DNA from: Pseudarthrobacter sp. NS4
GTDB lineage: Bacteria > Actinomycetota > Actinomycetes > Actinomycetales > Micrococcaceae
Direction: 5' to 3'
NCBI RefSeq assembly: GCF_024758005.1
Contig: NZ_CP103288.1
Span: forward strand, 1,612,001-1,676,000
DNA length: 64,000 nucleotides
In this document: piece by piece, positions 9,036-19,103 of the stretch
How positions within the stretch are numbered: position 1 is the first letter of the stretch
Layout: each line of letters opens with the position of its first letter
Notes under the pieces: generated by a model
What the model was told of the DNA's origin: nothing
Database searches by the model: none
The model's input: the letters and a program-made list of their open reading frames with translations, nothing else
Program-made: the position numbers and the translations under genes

Positions 9036-9051
9036 TCGAATACCTGTTCGG
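9036..9051 (+). promoter_or_regulatory. SOS box (LexA operator) upstream of recA
   Basis: TCGAATACCTGTTCGG matches the actinobacterial LexA operator TCGAACnnnnGTTCGA at 14 positions counting the free centre. A -10-like TATGCT follows at 9059-9064, so the operator overlaps the -35 region. recA starts about 140 bp downstream. Confidence 0.85.
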
Positions 9052-9191
9052 ATAAAGCTATGCTTTTCACAGCAGGTTATCCACATAGCCGTCGTCATCC
9101 GGCAGGAATGTCAGTGGGTCCCCTTAGCGTCAGAGATGACCAATAAACGGCCGCTGAGGCCACCATCGAGAAAGCATTAGAGGTGTCAACC

Positions 9192-10247
9192 ATGGCGGCA
9201 GCCCCGGATCGTGCAAAAGCGCTGGAAGCAGCGCTTGCCCAGATTGACAAACAGTTCGGCAAGGGCTCGGTCATGCGCCTGGGCGATGAAGTCCGCGCCC
9301 CTATTGAAGTCATCCCCACGGGTTCCATTGCCCTGGACGTTGCTTTGGGAATTGGCGGCCTGCCCCGCGGCCGCGTCGTGGAGATCTACGGACCGGAATC
9401 CTCCGGTAAGACCACAGTTGCCCTGCACGCGGTGGCCAACGCCCAGCGCCTGGGCGGCATCGCGGCGTTCATCGACGCCGAGCACGCCCTGGACCCGGAA
9501 TACGCCGCCAAGCTCGGGGTGGACACCGACGCGCTCCTGGTCTCGCAGCCGGACACCGGTGAGCAGGCCCTGGAAATCATGGACATGCTGGTCGGTTCGG
9601 GCTCCCTGGACGTTATCGTCATCGACTCCGTCGCAGCCCTTGTGCCCCGCGCCGAAATCGAAGGCGACATGGGCGACAGCCACGTCGGCCTCCAGGCCCG
9701 CCTCATGAGCCAGGCCCTGCGTAAGATCACCGGCCGCCTGAGCCAGACCAAGACCACCGCCATTTTCATCAACCAGCTCCGCGAGAAGATCGGCGTGTTC
9801 TTCGGTTCTCCTGAAACCACCACAGGTGGTAAGGCGCTGAAGTTCTACGCCTCCATCCGCATCGACGTACGCCGGATCCAGACCCTGAAGGAAGGTGCCG
9901 ATTCCGTCGGCAACCGGACCAAGGCGAAGATCGTCAAGAACAAGATGGCCCCGCCTTTCAAGGTTGCCGAATTCGACATCATCTATGGCCAGGGCATTTC
10001 CCGTGAGGGCGGCATCATCGACATGGGTGTGGAGCACGGCATCATCAAGAAGTCCGGCTCGTGGTTCACCTATGACGGCGACCAGCTCGGCCAGGGCATG
10101 GAGAACTCGCGCCGGTTCCTCCGCGACAACCCGGAACTTGCTGCCGAACTGGAGCGCCTGATCAAGGAGAAGCTTGGCGTCGGCGTGAAGCCGGCTGAGC
10201 CGGAGTCCAAGGATTCCCCGAAGCTGAAAGCCGTCGACGGGTTCTAG
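9192..10247 (+). CDS. recA: Recombinase RecA
   Basis: 351 aa from the ATG at 9192 ([15 protein letters not shown]), with AGAGG 8 nt upstream; an in-frame GTG at 9183 would add three residues. RecA forms the strand-exchange filament and promotes LexA self-cleavage. Walker [10 protein letters not shown] is near residue 70, Walker [11 protein letters not shown] near 142, and the DNA-binding loops follow ([39 protein letters not shown]). It heads recA-recX, and an SOS box lies upstream. Confidence 0.98.
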   Translation: MAAAPDRAKALEAALAQIDKQFGKGSVMRLGDEVRAPIEVIPTGSIALDVALGIGGLPRGRVVEIYGPESSGKTTVALHAVANAQRLGGIAAFIDAEHALDPEYAAKLGVDTDALLVSQPDTGEQALEIMDMLVGSGSLDVIVIDSVAALVPRAEIEGDMGDSHVGLQARLMSQALRKITGRLSQTKTTAIFINQLREKIGVFFGSPETTTGGKALKFYASIRIDVRRIQTLKEGADSVGNRTKAKIVKNKMAPPFKVAEFDIIYGQGISREGGIIDMGVEHGIIKKSGSWFTYDGDQLGQGMENSRRFLRDNPELAAELERLIKEKLGVGVKPAEPESKDSPKLKAVDGF

Positions 10248-10250
10248 CAG

Positions 10251-10901
10251 TTGACGGGATTTGAACAGGAACGGCAGACCCGGGGCGGGAGGACCCGCTC
10301 ACGGCGGGCCCGCCAGGCTACCCCTGGGGATGGGGCGGCGGGCGGGCCCGGTGACCCCGACGCTCCGGGGTTTGGCGATTCCGAGCCCGATCCTGTTTCC
10401 GTTGCGCAGGCCATTGTGTACCGCCAGCTGACTGCCTCCTCCAAGAGCAGGCTCCAGCTTGCACGCAAGTTGGCCGAACGCAACATCCCGGAAGACGTGG
10501 CCGAGGCGGTGCTGGACAAGTTCCAGGAAGTCCGGCTGATTGACGACGCGGAATTCGCGGACATGTGGGTTCGAAGCCGCTCCCAGTCCCGGAAACTGGC
10601 AAAGGGCGCGCTTAGGCGTGAACTGGCAGAGAAGGGCATTGACCAGGAGACTGCCAGTGCGGCGCTGGAGCAGCTGTCGGACGCCGACGAGGAAGCTGCG
10701 GCACGGAGCCTGGTTGAGCGGAAGATCCGTCCCGGAATGGATTTCACGGACCGTGCTGAGCGGGACAAATCGACCCGGCGCCTGGCATCCATGTTGGCAC
10801 GCAAGGGCTACCAGCCCTCTCAGGCGTTCCGGATCGTGAGCGAGGTTCTTGATGCACAGGCCGGCCCTGACAACGACCAGCTGGGAAGCCGGTACCCTTA
10901 A
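10251..10901 (+). CDS. recX: RecA regulator RecX
   Basis: 216 aa with a TTG start 3 bp after the recA stop, so expression likely depends on coupling. RecX caps and restrains RecA filaments. Three-helix repeats are visible from residue 45 (AIVYRQLTASSKSRLQLARKL; VRLIDDAEFADMWVRSR; LARKGYQPSQAFRIV). About 45 N-terminal residues are a charged, Gly/Pro/Asp-rich extension probably without structure. No good Shine-Dalgarno is seen; a start at a later codon cannot be excluded. Confidence 0.9.
   Translation: MTGFEQERQTRGGRTRSRRARQATPGDGAAGGPGDPDAPGFGDSEPDPVSVAQAIVYRQLTASSKSRLQLARKLAERNIPEDVAEAVLDKFQEVRLIDDAEFADMWVRSRSQSRKLAKGALRRELAEKGIDQETASAALEQLSDADEEAAARSLVERKIRPGMDFTDRAERDKSTRRLASMLARKGYQPSQAFRIVSEVLDAQAGPDNDQLGSRYP
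10893..10898 (+). promoter_or_regulatory. -10 hexamer TACCCT of miaB, leaderless type
   Basis: TACCCT lies 6 nt before the GTG of miaB, inside the last codons of recX. It would make miaB partly independent of recA-recX. Confidence 0.45.
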
Positions 10902-10904
10902 CAG

Positions 10905-12464
10905 GTGAGTTTGACCATTCCTCCCCCCCTTTCCGGCGCAAACCCCTCCGAAGCGGCCGGGTCCGCTCCGCAGGCCGGCGTGCAGAAGGCGCGTACCTAC
11001 CAGGTGCGGACCTTCGGCTGCCAAATGAACGTGCACGACTCCGAGCGCATGGCCGGCATGCTCGAGGATGCCGGCTACGTCCCTGCAGACGGCGAGCAGG
11101 CGGATGTGGTGGTGTTCAACACCTGCGCGGTGCGGGAGAACGCCGACAACAAGCTCTACGGCAACCTCGGAATCCTCGCACCCGTGAAGGCGGCGAACCC
11201 CGGCATGCAGATCGCGGTGGGTGGATGCCTGGCCCAGAAGGACCGGGAAACCATCCTGAAGAAGGCTCCATGGGTGGACGCCGTCTTTGGCACGCACAAC
11301 GTGGGAGCCCTGCCGGCACTCCTGGACCGCGCGCGGCACAACAACGAAGCGCAGCTGGAAATCCTGGAATCCCTGGACGTCTTCCCGTCCACGCTTCCCA
11401 CCAAGCGGGACTCCGTCTACTCGGGCTGGGTATCCATTTCCGTGGGCTGCAACAACACCTGCACGTTCTGCATCGTGCCAGCACTTCGGGGCAAGGAGAA
11501 GGACCGGCGGCCGGGGGACATCCTCGCCGAAATCCAGGCCCTTGTAGACGACGGCGCCATCGAAGTTACCCTCCTCGGCCAAAACGTCAACTCCTACGGG
11601 GTGGAATTCGGGGACAGGCAGGCCTTCTCCAAGCTTCTGCGTGCCTGTGGCGACATCGAAGGCCTGGAACGTGTGCGGTTCACCAGCCCGCACCCCGCCG
11701 CCTTCAACGACGACGTCATTGATGCCATGGCAGAAACCCCCAACGTGATGCCACAACTGCACATGCCGCTCCAGTCCGGCTCGGACAGCATCCTGCGCGC
11801 CATGAAGCGGTCCTACCGGTCCACGAAATTCCTCGGCATCCTGGACAAGGTCCGCGAAAAAATCCCGCACGCCGCCATCTCCACGGACATCATCGTGGGC
11901 TTTCCCGGTGAAACCGAAGAGGACTTCCAAGCCACCCTGGATGTTGTGGAGAAATCCCGTTTCGCAACAGCATTTACCTTCCAGTACTCCAAGCGTCCAG
12001 GGACGCCGGCCGCTGACCTGCCGGACCAGCTGCCCAAGGCAGTGGTCCAGGAACGCTTCGAACGGCTCACCGCCCTGCAGGACCGGATTGCCGCAGAGGA
12101 AAACCGGAACCAGCTCGGCCGCCGGGTGGAAGTCATGGTGACAGCACAGTCAGGCCGTAAAGCCGGGGAAACCCACCGGTTGTCCGGCCGTTCCCAGGAC
12201 CAGCGGCTGGTGCACTTTTCCGTCCCTGAGGGTGCACCCGCCCCGCGTCCCGGCGACCTCGTTACCGTCACCATCACCGGGGCAGCCGCCTTCCACCTCG
12301 TGGCCGACCCCACCTTAGAGGACTACAGCCTCCGCCGGTCACGTGCCGGTGACGCCTGGGACAGGTCGCAGGCAGATTCCTGCGGCGCGCCTGCACCCGG
12401 AGCCGGCTCCGGCCGTTCAGGCGTCTCCCTCGGCATGCCCTCGCTGCCGCTGCCCACCCGCTGA
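10905..12464 (+). CDS. miaB: tRNA-2-methylthio-N6-dimethylallyladenosine synthase
   Basis: 519 aa, GTG start. MiaB adds the methylthio group to i6A37 of tRNA. The N-terminal UPF0004 domain has its three Cys ([23 protein letters not shown]), the radical SAM motif is CNNTCTFC near residue 185, and a TRAM domain follows (about 395-465, [15 protein letters not shown]). The C-terminal 50 residues are a Pro/Gly/Ser-rich tail. The next gene, miaA, makes the i6A substrate that MiaB modifies. Confidence 0.96.
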   Translation: MSLTIPPPLSGANPSEAAGSAPQAGVQKARTYQVRTFGCQMNVHDSERMAGMLEDAGYVPADGEQADVVVFNTCAVRENADNKLYGNLGILAPVKAANPGMQIAVGGCLAQKDRETILKKAPWVDAVFGTHNVGALPALLDRARHNNEAQLEILESLDVFPSTLPTKRDSVYSGWVSISVGCNNTCTFCIVPALRGKEKDRRPGDILAEIQALVDDGAIEVTLLGQNVNSYGVEFGDRQAFSKLLRACGDIEGLERVRFTSPHPAAFNDDVIDAMAETPNVMPQLHMPLQSGSDSILRAMKRSYRSTKFLGILDKVREKIPHAAISTDIIVGFPGETEEDFQATLDVVEKSRFATAFTFQYSKRPGTPAADLPDQLPKAVVQERFERLTALQDRIAAEENRNQLGRRVEVMVTAQSGRKAGETHRLSGRSQDQRLVHFSVPEGAPAPRPGDLVTVTITGAAAFHLVADPTLEDYSLRRSRAGDAWDRSQADSCGAPAPGAGSGRSGVSLGMPSLPLPTR

Positions 12465-12468
12465 CCCG

Positions 12469-13365
12469 GTGGGCACGCCGCCAGTCATCGCCGTCGTCGG
12501 CCCCACTGGTTCCGGCAAGTCGGACCTGGCCGTCAGCCTTGCCCTTGAGCTGGACGGCGAGGTGATCAACGCCGATGCCATGCAGTTCTACCGCGGCATG
12601 GACATCGGCACAGCAAAAATCACCATGGCCGAACGCAGGGGAGTGCCGCACCACCTCCTGGACATCCTGGACGTGACGCAGGAAGCAAGCGTTTCAGATT
12701 TCCAGGAGCAGGCACGGAAGCTCATCGAAGATATCCATGCCCGTGGAAAACGCGCCATCCTGGCGGGCGGGTCGGGACTCTACGTGCGGGCTGCGCTTGA
12801 TGTCCTGGAATTCCCGGGGACCGATCCTGACCTGCGCCGGCAATTGGAGGCCGAACTGGCGGCACAGGGTACCTCCGCGCTGCTGGCACGGCTCCAGGCG
12901 GTTGACCCTGTTTCGGCCGGCCGGCTGTCCGATGACCGGCGGATTATCCGTGCGCTGGAGGTCCACCAGCTCACCGGCCGCCCCTTCAGCTCCTTCATGC
13001 CCCAGCGGGAGTACCTCCAGCCTGCAGTGCAGATCGGCCTCGCAGTGGACCGTGAGGTCCTCCGGGAACGCCTGGCCCAACGGGTCCATGCAATGGTGGA
13101 CAAGGGTTTGCTGACCGAAGTCCGGCAGCTGGACGCCCAAGGGCTGCGCCAGGGAAAGACAGCACCCCGGGCGCTCGGCTACTCCCAGTTCCTGCAGGTG
13201 ATCGACGGCACAGCGACCGTGGCACAGGCGGCCGATGACACGATTGTGGCTACCCGCCAGTTCGCACGGCGCCAGCTCACCTGGTTCCGCGCCGACCCCC
13301 GTATTGGCTGGCTGGACTGGCAGGACCCGCAGCTCGTTGACCGGGCTGCGAAGCTCTGCCGCTAG
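12469..13365 (+). CDS. miaA: tRNA dimethylallyltransferase
   Basis: 298 aa from the GTG at 12469, 4 bp after the miaB stop. The frame is open upstream inside miaB, but homology begins with the P-loop at residue 10 ([13 protein letters not shown]), so the longer form is not credible. MiaA transfers the dimethylallyl group to A37 of tRNAs reading UNN codons. Other motifs are [37 protein letters not shown] and RALGYSQF. It forms a functional pair with miaB. Confidence 0.95.
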   Translation: MGTPPVIAVVGPTGSGKSDLAVSLALELDGEVINADAMQFYRGMDIGTAKITMAERRGVPHHLLDILDVTQEASVSDFQEQARKLIEDIHARGKRAILAGGSGLYVRAALDVLEFPGTDPDLRRQLEAELAAQGTSALLARLQAVDPVSAGRLSDDRRIIRALEVHQLTGRPFSSFMPQREYLQPAVQIGLAVDREVLRERLAQRVHAMVDKGLLTEVRQLDAQGLRQGKTAPRALGYSQFLQVIDGTATVAQAADDTIVATRQFARRQLTWFRADPRIGWLDWQDPQLVDRAAKLCR

Positions 13366-13395
13366 CGGGGTTTCCAGCCCGCCCGGCGCGGCCGG

Positions 13396-13401
13396 TACCC
13401 T
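13396..13401 (+). promoter_or_regulatory. -10 hexamer TACCCT of dapF, leaderless type
   Basis: TACCCT lies 7 nt before the ATG of dapF. The same GGTACCCT string precedes miaB. Confidence 0.45.
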
Positions 13402-13408
13402 TGGAACC

Positions 13409-14353
13409 ATGGATGCAACCCTGGCAGAGACTACCGAGCCCGCCTTCCGCACGCTGGGCGGACTCCGCTTCTCGAAGGGGCACGGCACAGGCAACGACTT
13501 TGTCCTGGTCGCGGATCCCGAAGGCATTCACACCATCGCCGCTGACCAGGTTGCAGCCCTGTGCGACCGGCACCGCGGTATTGGCGGAGACGGCCTCATC
13601 CGCGCCGTCCCCTCGCGTTTGCTTCCGGAAGGCCGTGAGCTGCTGGCCACCATCCCCGGGGCAGAGTGGTTCATGGACTACCGGAACGGCGATGGTTCGG
13701 TAGCGGAGATGTGCGGCAACGGCGTCCGGGTGTTCGTCCACTTCCTCCGGTCAGAGGGACTCATTGAGCTTCCCGACGGCGGCGCCCTCACCATCGGCAC
13801 GCGGGCCGGGGCCAAGACAGTGGTCCGGACGGGCGATGACTACGCAGTTGACATGGGCCCTTGGGAGTTTATTTTTCCGGGCGAGGCAACGGCTAAGGCC
13901 ATGGATTCGCTGGTGACTGCCGAGGGGCTGGAAGTTCCCCGGCCTGCACTGTCCGTCAGCATGGGCAACCCGCACACGGTCGTTGCCCTGGCTGAGTTGT
14001 CGGAACTGGCGGCGACCCGGCTTTTCATTGCGCCGAGCGTCGAGCCGGTCCCGGCCAACGGCACCAACGTGGAGTTCGTTGTACCGTCAGAGCCACTCGT
14101 CCACGACGGCATCGGATCGGTGACCATGCGGGTCCACGAACGGGGCGTGGGGGAGACCCAGTCCTGCGGAACGGGAGCATGTGCCGCCGCCGTCGCCATC
14201 CGCCACTGGGCGGGCGCGGAGGCGCCTGACTCGTGGCGGGTCCACGTCCCCGGAGGCGTGGTGGGCGTTAAGTTCTTCGCCGGCCCCGCCGGGCATGAGC
14301 ACGTAGAGCTGAGCGGCCCGGCCGTTATTGTGGCAACCGGGACGCTTTCCTGA
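13409..14353 (+). CDS. dapF: Diaminopimelate epimerase
   Basis: 314 aa from the ATG at 13409; the frame is open further upstream, but family homology begins with [14 protein letters not shown] at about residue 20. DapF converts LL- to meso-diaminopimelate for peptidoglycan and lysine. The two catalytic Cys are in MCGNGVRVF (near residue 102) and [10 protein letters not shown] (near 253). The 3' end overlaps the convergent methyltransferase gene by 29 bp, so both coding ends share DNA. Confidence 0.96.
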   Translation: MDATLAETTEPAFRTLGGLRFSKGHGTGNDFVLVADPEGIHTIAADQVAALCDRHRGIGGDGLIRAVPSRLLPEGRELLATIPGAEWFMDYRNGDGSVAEMCGNGVRVFVHFLRSEGLIELPDGGALTIGTRAGAKTVVRTGDDYAVDMGPWEFIFPGEATAKAMDSLVTAEGLEVPRPALSVSMGNPHTVVALAELSELAATRLFIAPSVEPVPANGTNVEFVVPSEPLVHDGIGSVTMRVHERGVGETQSCGTGACAAAVAIRHWAGAEAPDSWRVHVPGGVVGVKFFAGPAGHEHVELSGPAVIVATGTLS

Positions 14354-14948
14354 CCTTCAGGATGCGGAAGGACTTTGATGTGGATTCGCGGGTCACGCTG
14401 AAACTATCGTCCAGTTCGGTTGCCAGCCAGCGCTGAAGGGAGTCTGATCCCAGGTTCTTCTGGACCACCAGCCAGGCCGCTCCGCCGGGGGCCAGCCGCG
14501 GCAGCCACATCTTCAGCAGTGAGTGCAGTTCATCCTTGCCGATCCTGATGGGCGGATTTGACCAGATAGTGTCGAAGCGCACGTCCGGATCCACTGCCTC
14601 GGGTGTGCTGGCAACAACATTGGACAGCCCAAGCGCCGCGGCGTTTTCGTTGGTCAGGGCAATGCAGCGTTCGTTGACGTCCACGGCATAGACCTGTGCA
14701 TGCGGCGCGCGCAGGGCCATGGTGAGCGCAATCGGGCCCCAGCCGCAGCCGATGTCCAGCAGGTTTCCGGTGGGGGCAGGTGCCGGGACCTCGGCCAGGA
14801 GCACCGCTGTTCCCTTGTCGATCCCGTCCGGGCTGAAGATTCCGCTGGAGGTCTGCAGCCTGCGCGTTTCACCGGCCAGTTCCACCGTAAGGGGCTTGCG
14901 GGTAAAGGGGCCGGCAGGTGATGCGCTGAAATAGTGTGCGGACTCCAT
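14325..14948 (-). CDS. RsmC-like class I SAM methyltransferase
   Basis: 207 aa from the ATG at 14948, supported by a -10-like TACTCT 8 nt upstream; an earlier ATG at 15023 is open but less like the family. The start [14 protein letters not shown], the SAM loop [13 protein letters not shown] (near residue 63), the acidic [10 protein letters not shown] and the catalytic NPP segment ([11 protein letters not shown], near 130) match the single-domain relatives of 16S rRNA m2G methyltransferase RsmC. The substrate, rRNA or other, is inferred. Its stop codon lies inside dapF. Confidence 0.85.
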   Translation of the reverse strand: MESAHYFSASPAGPFTRKPLTVELAGETRRLQTSSGIFSPDGIDKGTAVLLAEVPAPAPTGNLLDIGCGWGPIALTMALRAPHAQVYAVDVNERCIALTNENAAALGLSNVVASTPEAVDPDVRFDTIWSNPPIRIGKDELHSLLKMWLPRLAPGGAAWLVVQKNLGSDSLQRWLATELDDSFSVTRESTSKSFRILKVRKASRLPQ

Positions 14949-15394
14949 AACTGGCCAGAGTAGTTCCCCTTGCAGCGTAATGGGAAACCGGGCAGGAGTG
15001 GCTTCTGCTAATCTGAAAGGCATGTTCCTGATCTTCGAGTAGTCGGCACGGGCCCTGCCCGTCCCGAGTGCTGTCCCCACCGCGACAGCCCGTCCCACAG
15101 CGACGCAGGTTTCCGACCTTCCGCTTGTGCACCGGACCAGACGCATAGCCGTTTGCTCCGGCCGCCGGACAATACTCGAAAGTCAGCTTCCCGCTGGTCT
15201 TCCCGCCTTTTCCGGCAGGTTCCTTTCCGCCGCCCATCCCTGATGCGGCTCATCCGCTGCCCCCGCATACCGGCCGGCAGCGCAGAACATCCCAGGAGAA
15301 CTGCATGACCGCAGGCCGTCAGCCCAGCGCGAATACTTCCCCACAGACCAGCAATCGGCACTATTCTGGAAATGCCGAACCTTCAAAGGAGACC
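14949..15394. other. 446-bp region between the methyltransferase gene and hflX
   Basis: No convincing separate gene. The hflX frame is open from an ATG at 15305 that has its own strong Shine-Dalgarno (AGGAG at 15294-15298). The rest is C-rich, pyrimidine-biased sequence and should hold the promoters of both divergent genes. No tRNA or clear small RNA was recognised. Confidence 0.5.
14957..14962 (-). promoter_or_regulatory. -10 hexamer TACTCT of the methyltransferase gene
   Basis: On the minus strand TACTCT lies 8 nt before the ATG at 14948. It is one base further than in the other leaderless candidates of this window. Confidence 0.35.
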
Positions 15395-16972
15395 ATGACC
15401 AGCCAGCCCAACACCGGATCCGATTCAGCCGCACAGGATATGAGCCCTGAGCAAATCCAGGCTGTTATCGACCGGATTCTCTCCAAGGACGTACCGGCCA
15501 AAAACCTCAGCACGCCCCGCGGCGAAGAGCGCGGAGACGGAAAGCTGCTGGGCAAGGCCCAAGCGATTTCCCGCCTGGACGAAGAGCACACCACCTACGA
15601 CGGCGACCAGCAGGACCTCGAGGAACGCCGCGCGCTGCGCCGCACGGCAGGTCTTTCCACCGAACTGGAAGACGTCACCGAGGTCGAATACCGCCAACTC
15701 CGCCTTGAGCGCGTGGTCCTCGCCGGGCTCTGGTCCGAGGGAACCCTCGCCGACGCTGAAAACTCGCTGCGCGAGCTTGCTGCCCTCGCAGAGACGGCAG
15801 GCTCCGAGGTCCTCGACGGCATGGTGCAGCGCCGGGCCAAGCCGGACCCCGGGACGTTCCTGGGCTCCGGAAAGGCACTTGAGCTCAAGGACATCGTGAT
15901 GTCCACCGGCGCGGACACGGTTGTGGTGGATGCGGAACTCGCCCCGTCGCAGCGGCGTGGGCTTGAAGACATCGTCAAGGTCAAGGTCATCGACCGCACC
16001 GCACTGATCCTGGACATCTTCGCCCAGCACGCCAAGAGCCGCGAGGGCAAAGCCCAGGTTGAGCTGGCACAGCTCGAATACCTTCTTCCCCGCCTTCGTG
16101 GCTGGGGTGAGTCGATGTCGCGCCAGGCCGGTGGCCAGGTGGGCAGCGCCGCTGCCGGCATGGGCTCCCGTGGTCCCGGTGAGACAAAGATCGAACTGGA
16201 CCGCCGGCGGATCCGTACACGCATGGCCAAGCTGCGGCGCGAAATCGCCGCGATGAAGCCCGCCCGCGAAACCAAACGCGCCAACCGCCGTCGTAATGCC
16301 GTTCCGTCCGTGGCCATTGCCGGGTACACCAATGCCGGCAAGTCCTCCCTGCTGAACCGGCTGACGGACGCCGGCGTGCTGGTGGAGAACGCCCTGTTCG
16401 CCACGCTGGACCCCACAGTCCGCAAGGCTGAAACGGCCGACGGCCTGGGGTACACCCTGGCCGACACCGTGGGCTTTGTCCGTTCCCTGCCCACCCAGCT
16501 GGTGGAGGCTTTCCGCTCCACCCTGGAGGAGGTTGCGGACGCCGACCTGATCCTGCACGTTGTGGATGCTTCGCACCCGGACCCCGAAGGCCAGATCGCT
16601 GCAGTCCGCAAGGTCTTCAGTGAAGTGGACGCCCGCAAGGTTCCCGAGATCATTGTGCTGAACAAGGCCGACGCTGCTGATCCCTTCGTGGTGGAACGGC
16701 TGAAGCAGCGCGAGCACCGCCACGTTGTGGTGTCGGCACGGACCGGTGAAGGTATCGCGGAGCTGCTCAAAGCGATCAGTGATGCCATTCCACGGCCAAG
16801 CGTCAAGCTGCAGCTTCTCATCCCGTACGACCGTGGCGACCTGATCAGCAAGCTGCACGAGTCCGACGCCGAAATCATCAGCGTGGAGCATGTCGAGGCG
16901 GGTACCCGTGCGGTGGTGATGGTGCGGGAAGGCCTCGCGGCCGAACTGGATTCATTCGTCAGCAATGACTGA
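15395..16972 (+). CDS. hflX: GTPase HflX
   Basis: 525 aa from the ATG at 15395, which follows AAAGGAG by 3 nt. A second possible start at 15305 has a better-spaced AGGAG and would add 30 low-complexity residues. HflX splits stalled or heat-damaged 70S ribosomes. The HflX N-terminal domain (about residues 130-290, with GTFLGSGK and RTALILDIFAQHA), the Gly-rich linker AAGMGSRGPGETKIE, and the G domain with AGYTNAGKSSL (G1), DTVGFVRSLP (G3) and NKAD (G4) are all present. It overlaps the downstream helicase by 8 bp. Confidence 0.95.
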   Translation: MTSQPNTGSDSAAQDMSPEQIQAVIDRILSKDVPAKNLSTPRGEERGDGKLLGKAQAISRLDEEHTTYDGDQQDLEERRALRRTAGLSTELEDVTEVEYRQLRLERVVLAGLWSEGTLADAENSLRELAALAETAGSEVLDGMVQRRAKPDPGTFLGSGKALELKDIVMSTGADTVVVDAELAPSQRRGLEDIVKVKVIDRTALILDIFAQHAKSREGKAQVELAQLEYLLPRLRGWGESMSRQAGGQVGSAAAGMGSRGPGETKIELDRRRIRTRMAKLRREIAAMKPARETKRANRRRNAVPSVAIAGYTNAGKSSLLNRLTDAGVLVENALFATLDPTVRKAETADGLGYTLADTVGFVRSLPTQLVEAFRSTLEEVADADLILHVVDASHPDPEGQIAAVRKVFSEVDARKVPEIIVLNKADAADPFVVERLKQREHRHVVVSARTGEGIAELLKAISDAIPRPSVKLQLLIPYDRGDLISKLHESDAEIISVEHVEAGTRAVVMVREGLAAELDSFVSND

Positions 16973-19022
16973 CCTCGTGGCCGGCGAAGCCACGGACACG
17001 GCCGGCGAGCAGTTCGTGATCGAACTGCTCGACCGGGCTGTGGCCGCGATGGGCGGCCAGAGCCGCGCGGGGCAGCACGACATGGCCAAACAGGTTGCAC
17101 GGGCCATCGAAACAGGCAATCACCTCCTCGTCCAGGCAGGAACCGGTACCGGAAAGTCCCTGGCTTACCTGATACCCCTTATCGCGCATGCCCTGGAGAG
17201 CAATAAGCCCGCCCTGGTTTCCACGGCAACGCTGGCACTGCAGACTCAGATCGTGGGCAGGGACCTGCCCCGGCTCCTGAAGGCCATCACGCCTGCCCTT
17301 GACCGGCCCGTCAAGGTGGCCTTGGTGAAGGGCCGGTCAAACTATGTCTGCCGGCACAAGCTGGAAGGCGGGTTCCCCTCGGAAGAGCCCGCAGAGGGCC
17401 AGCTGTTCTCGCTGGGGGAGGACACCAGCGTTCCCCACTTCGCCGCAACGGTCGGCGGCCCCGCATCTCAGCTCGGAAAAGAAGTGGTGCGCCTGCGCGA
17501 GTGGGCGGAAAAGACCGCAACCGGTGACCGCGACGAACTCCTTCCCGGCGTAACGGACCGCGCCTGGCGGCAGGTTTCGGTGACGTCCATGGAATGCCTG
17601 GGTGCCCAGAAGTGCCCGATGGCTGAGGAATGCTTCAGCGAGCTCGCACGCCGGGACGCGGCAGAAGCTGATGTCGTCGTTACCAACCACGCCATGCTGG
17701 CAGTCAGTGCGTTCGAGGGGCTGGCGGTCCTGCCTGAGTATGACGTGGTGGTGGTGGACGAAGCCCACGAGCTCCAGGACAGGGTCACGGGCGCAGTGTC
17801 CGGCCAGCTCTCCGTGGCCATGGTCCATGCGGCGGCTTCCGGCGCGCGGAAGCATACCGCCATCACTGTGGACGCCCTGAACGCCGCCGCCGCCAACCTC
17901 GAGACCGCCCTCGCAGGGGTGCCGAACGGGCTGCTTCCCAACGGGTTGAATGATGAACAGCTGGACTGCATCGACCAGCTGCGCGAGGCCTGCCGGGCGG
18001 CGCTGTCCGATTCCAAGGGGGACAGCAGCACCACAGCCGACGGCGGAAGGCAGCTTGCCCGGTCCCGGCTGATGCTCATCCTGGAACTTTGCGAACGGCT
18101 GCTGGCTGCCCGGGAGAACCGGGAAGTGGTGTGGTTTTCACGCGCCAGCCCGTTTGACCCTGCCCAGGGGTATTCGCAGCCGGATGAATCTGCGCCCGTC
18201 CTGATTAACATTGCACCGCTGTCTGTGGCCGGAAAGCTGCGTGAGGGTCTGTTCGCCGGCCACACCGTGGTTTTGACGTCTGCCACGCTGGCCATCGGCT
18301 CCGCTTTCGAACCGGCTGCCGGCGGGCTTGGCCTGGTGGGCGACGGTGCTCCCAGCTGGACCGGCGTCGACGTGGGGTCACCCTTCGACTATCCGAAACA
18401 GGGCATCCTGTACGTGGCCGGACACCTGCCCAAACCGGGCCGCGGTGCGTCCCCTGAGTCGCTGGCTGAACTGGAAGCACTCATCCGCGCATCGGGCGGC
18501 GGCGCGCTGTGCCTGTTCTCCTCCAGGCGGGCCGCCGAAGAAGCGGCTGAAGCCCTGCGCCCCAAGCTGGGCATGACCGTCCTATGCCAGGGCGACTCCA
18601 CCATGACGGCGCTCGTGAAACAGTTCGCCGACGAGCCCGACACATGCCTTTTCGGCACCATGTCCCTCTGGCAGGGAGTGGATGTTCCGGGCGGATCCTG
18701 CAGGCTGGTGGTCATCGACCGGATTCCGTTCCCCCGGCCGGACGACCCCCTGATGACAGCGCGGTCGCGGGCCGTGGCCCAAGCAGGTGGAAATGGCTTC
18801 ATGTCGGTCTCCGCAACGCACGCCGCGATCCGGCTGGCCCAGGGAGCCGGACGGCTTATCCGGTCCACCGGCGATAAGGGAGTAGTTGCAGTGCTGGATT
18901 CCCGCCTGGCCACCGAGCGTTATGCAGGTTTCCTGCGGGGCGCCCTGCCGCCGTTCTGGGCCACCACGGACCGGAAGACGGCAGTGGCGGCCCTTGAAAG
19001 GCTGGCCCGGGAGACCAACTGA
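16965..19022 (+). CDS. ATP-dependent helicase, DinG/XPD family with Fe-S cysteines
   Basis: 685 aa. Superfamily 2 helicase: Q-motif region, Walker A QAGTGTGKS near residue 60, DEAH box VVVDEAHEL near 263, and the C-terminal motifs GTMSLWQGVDVPG and QGAGRLIRS. Four Cys (one in YVCRHKL, three in ECLGAQKCPMAEEC) sit where DinG and XPD hold a 4Fe-4S cluster, so 5'-3' polarity is expected. The start overlaps hflX by 8 bp, hence coupled translation. The convergent neighbour is lexA; DinG is SOS-induced in E. coli, but no SOS box precedes this operon here. Confidence 0.92.
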   Translation: MTDLVAGEATDTAGEQFVIELLDRAVAAMGGQSRAGQHDMAKQVARAIETGNHLLVQAGTGTGKSLAYLIPLIAHALESNKPALVSTATLALQTQIVGRDLPRLLKAITPALDRPVKVALVKGRSNYVCRHKLEGGFPSEEPAEGQLFSLGEDTSVPHFAATVGGPASQLGKEVVRLREWAEKTATGDRDELLPGVTDRAWRQVSVTSMECLGAQKCPMAEECFSELARRDAAEADVVVTNHAMLAVSAFEGLAVLPEYDVVVVDEAHELQDRVTGAVSGQLSVAMVHAAASGARKHTAITVDALNAAAANLETALAGVPNGLLPNGLNDEQLDCIDQLREACRAALSDSKGDSSTTADGGRQLARSRLMLILELCERLLAARENREVVWFSRASPFDPAQGYSQPDESAPVLINIAPLSVAGKLREGLFAGHTVVLTSATLAIGSAFEPAAGGLGLVGDGAPSWTGVDVGSPFDYPKQGILYVAGHLPKPGRGASPESLAELEALIRASGGGALCLFSSRRAAEEAAEALRPKLGMTVLCQGDSTMTALVKQFADEPDTCLFGTMSLWQGVDVPGGSCRLVVIDRIPFPRPDDPLMTARSRAVAQAGGNGFMSVSATHAAIRLAQGAGRLIRSTGDKGVVAVLDSRLATERYAGFLRGALPPFWATTDRKTAVAALERLARETN

Positions 19023-19023
19023 A

Positions 19024-19062
19024 AGACGGCACCGTTTCCCTGCCATCGGGAAGGTGCCGTCT
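19024..19062. terminator. Bidirectional hairpin between the helicase gene and lexA
   Basis: A 10-bp stem AGACGGCACC/GGTGCCGTCT continues after a 2-nt bulge as TTCCC/GGGAA around a 7-nt loop. It lies directly after the helicase stop and before the lexA stop. Confidence 0.75.
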
Positions 19063-19103
19063 CTTGGAAGCGCCGGATGTTGGAGGCCCGGCTTCTACAG
19101 TTC

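Noticed and set aside
10299..11930. 543-codon open frame on the minus strand opposite recX and miaB
   Set aside because: It mirrors the codon structure of miaB, has a Val/Gly/His-rich composition without any known motif, and overlaps well-defined conserved genes. High GC makes such antisense frames common.
15595..17100. 501-codon minus-strand frame opposite hflX
   Set aside because: Ser/Arg/Pro-rich translation typical of a shadow frame; hflX on the plus strand has all its G motifs.
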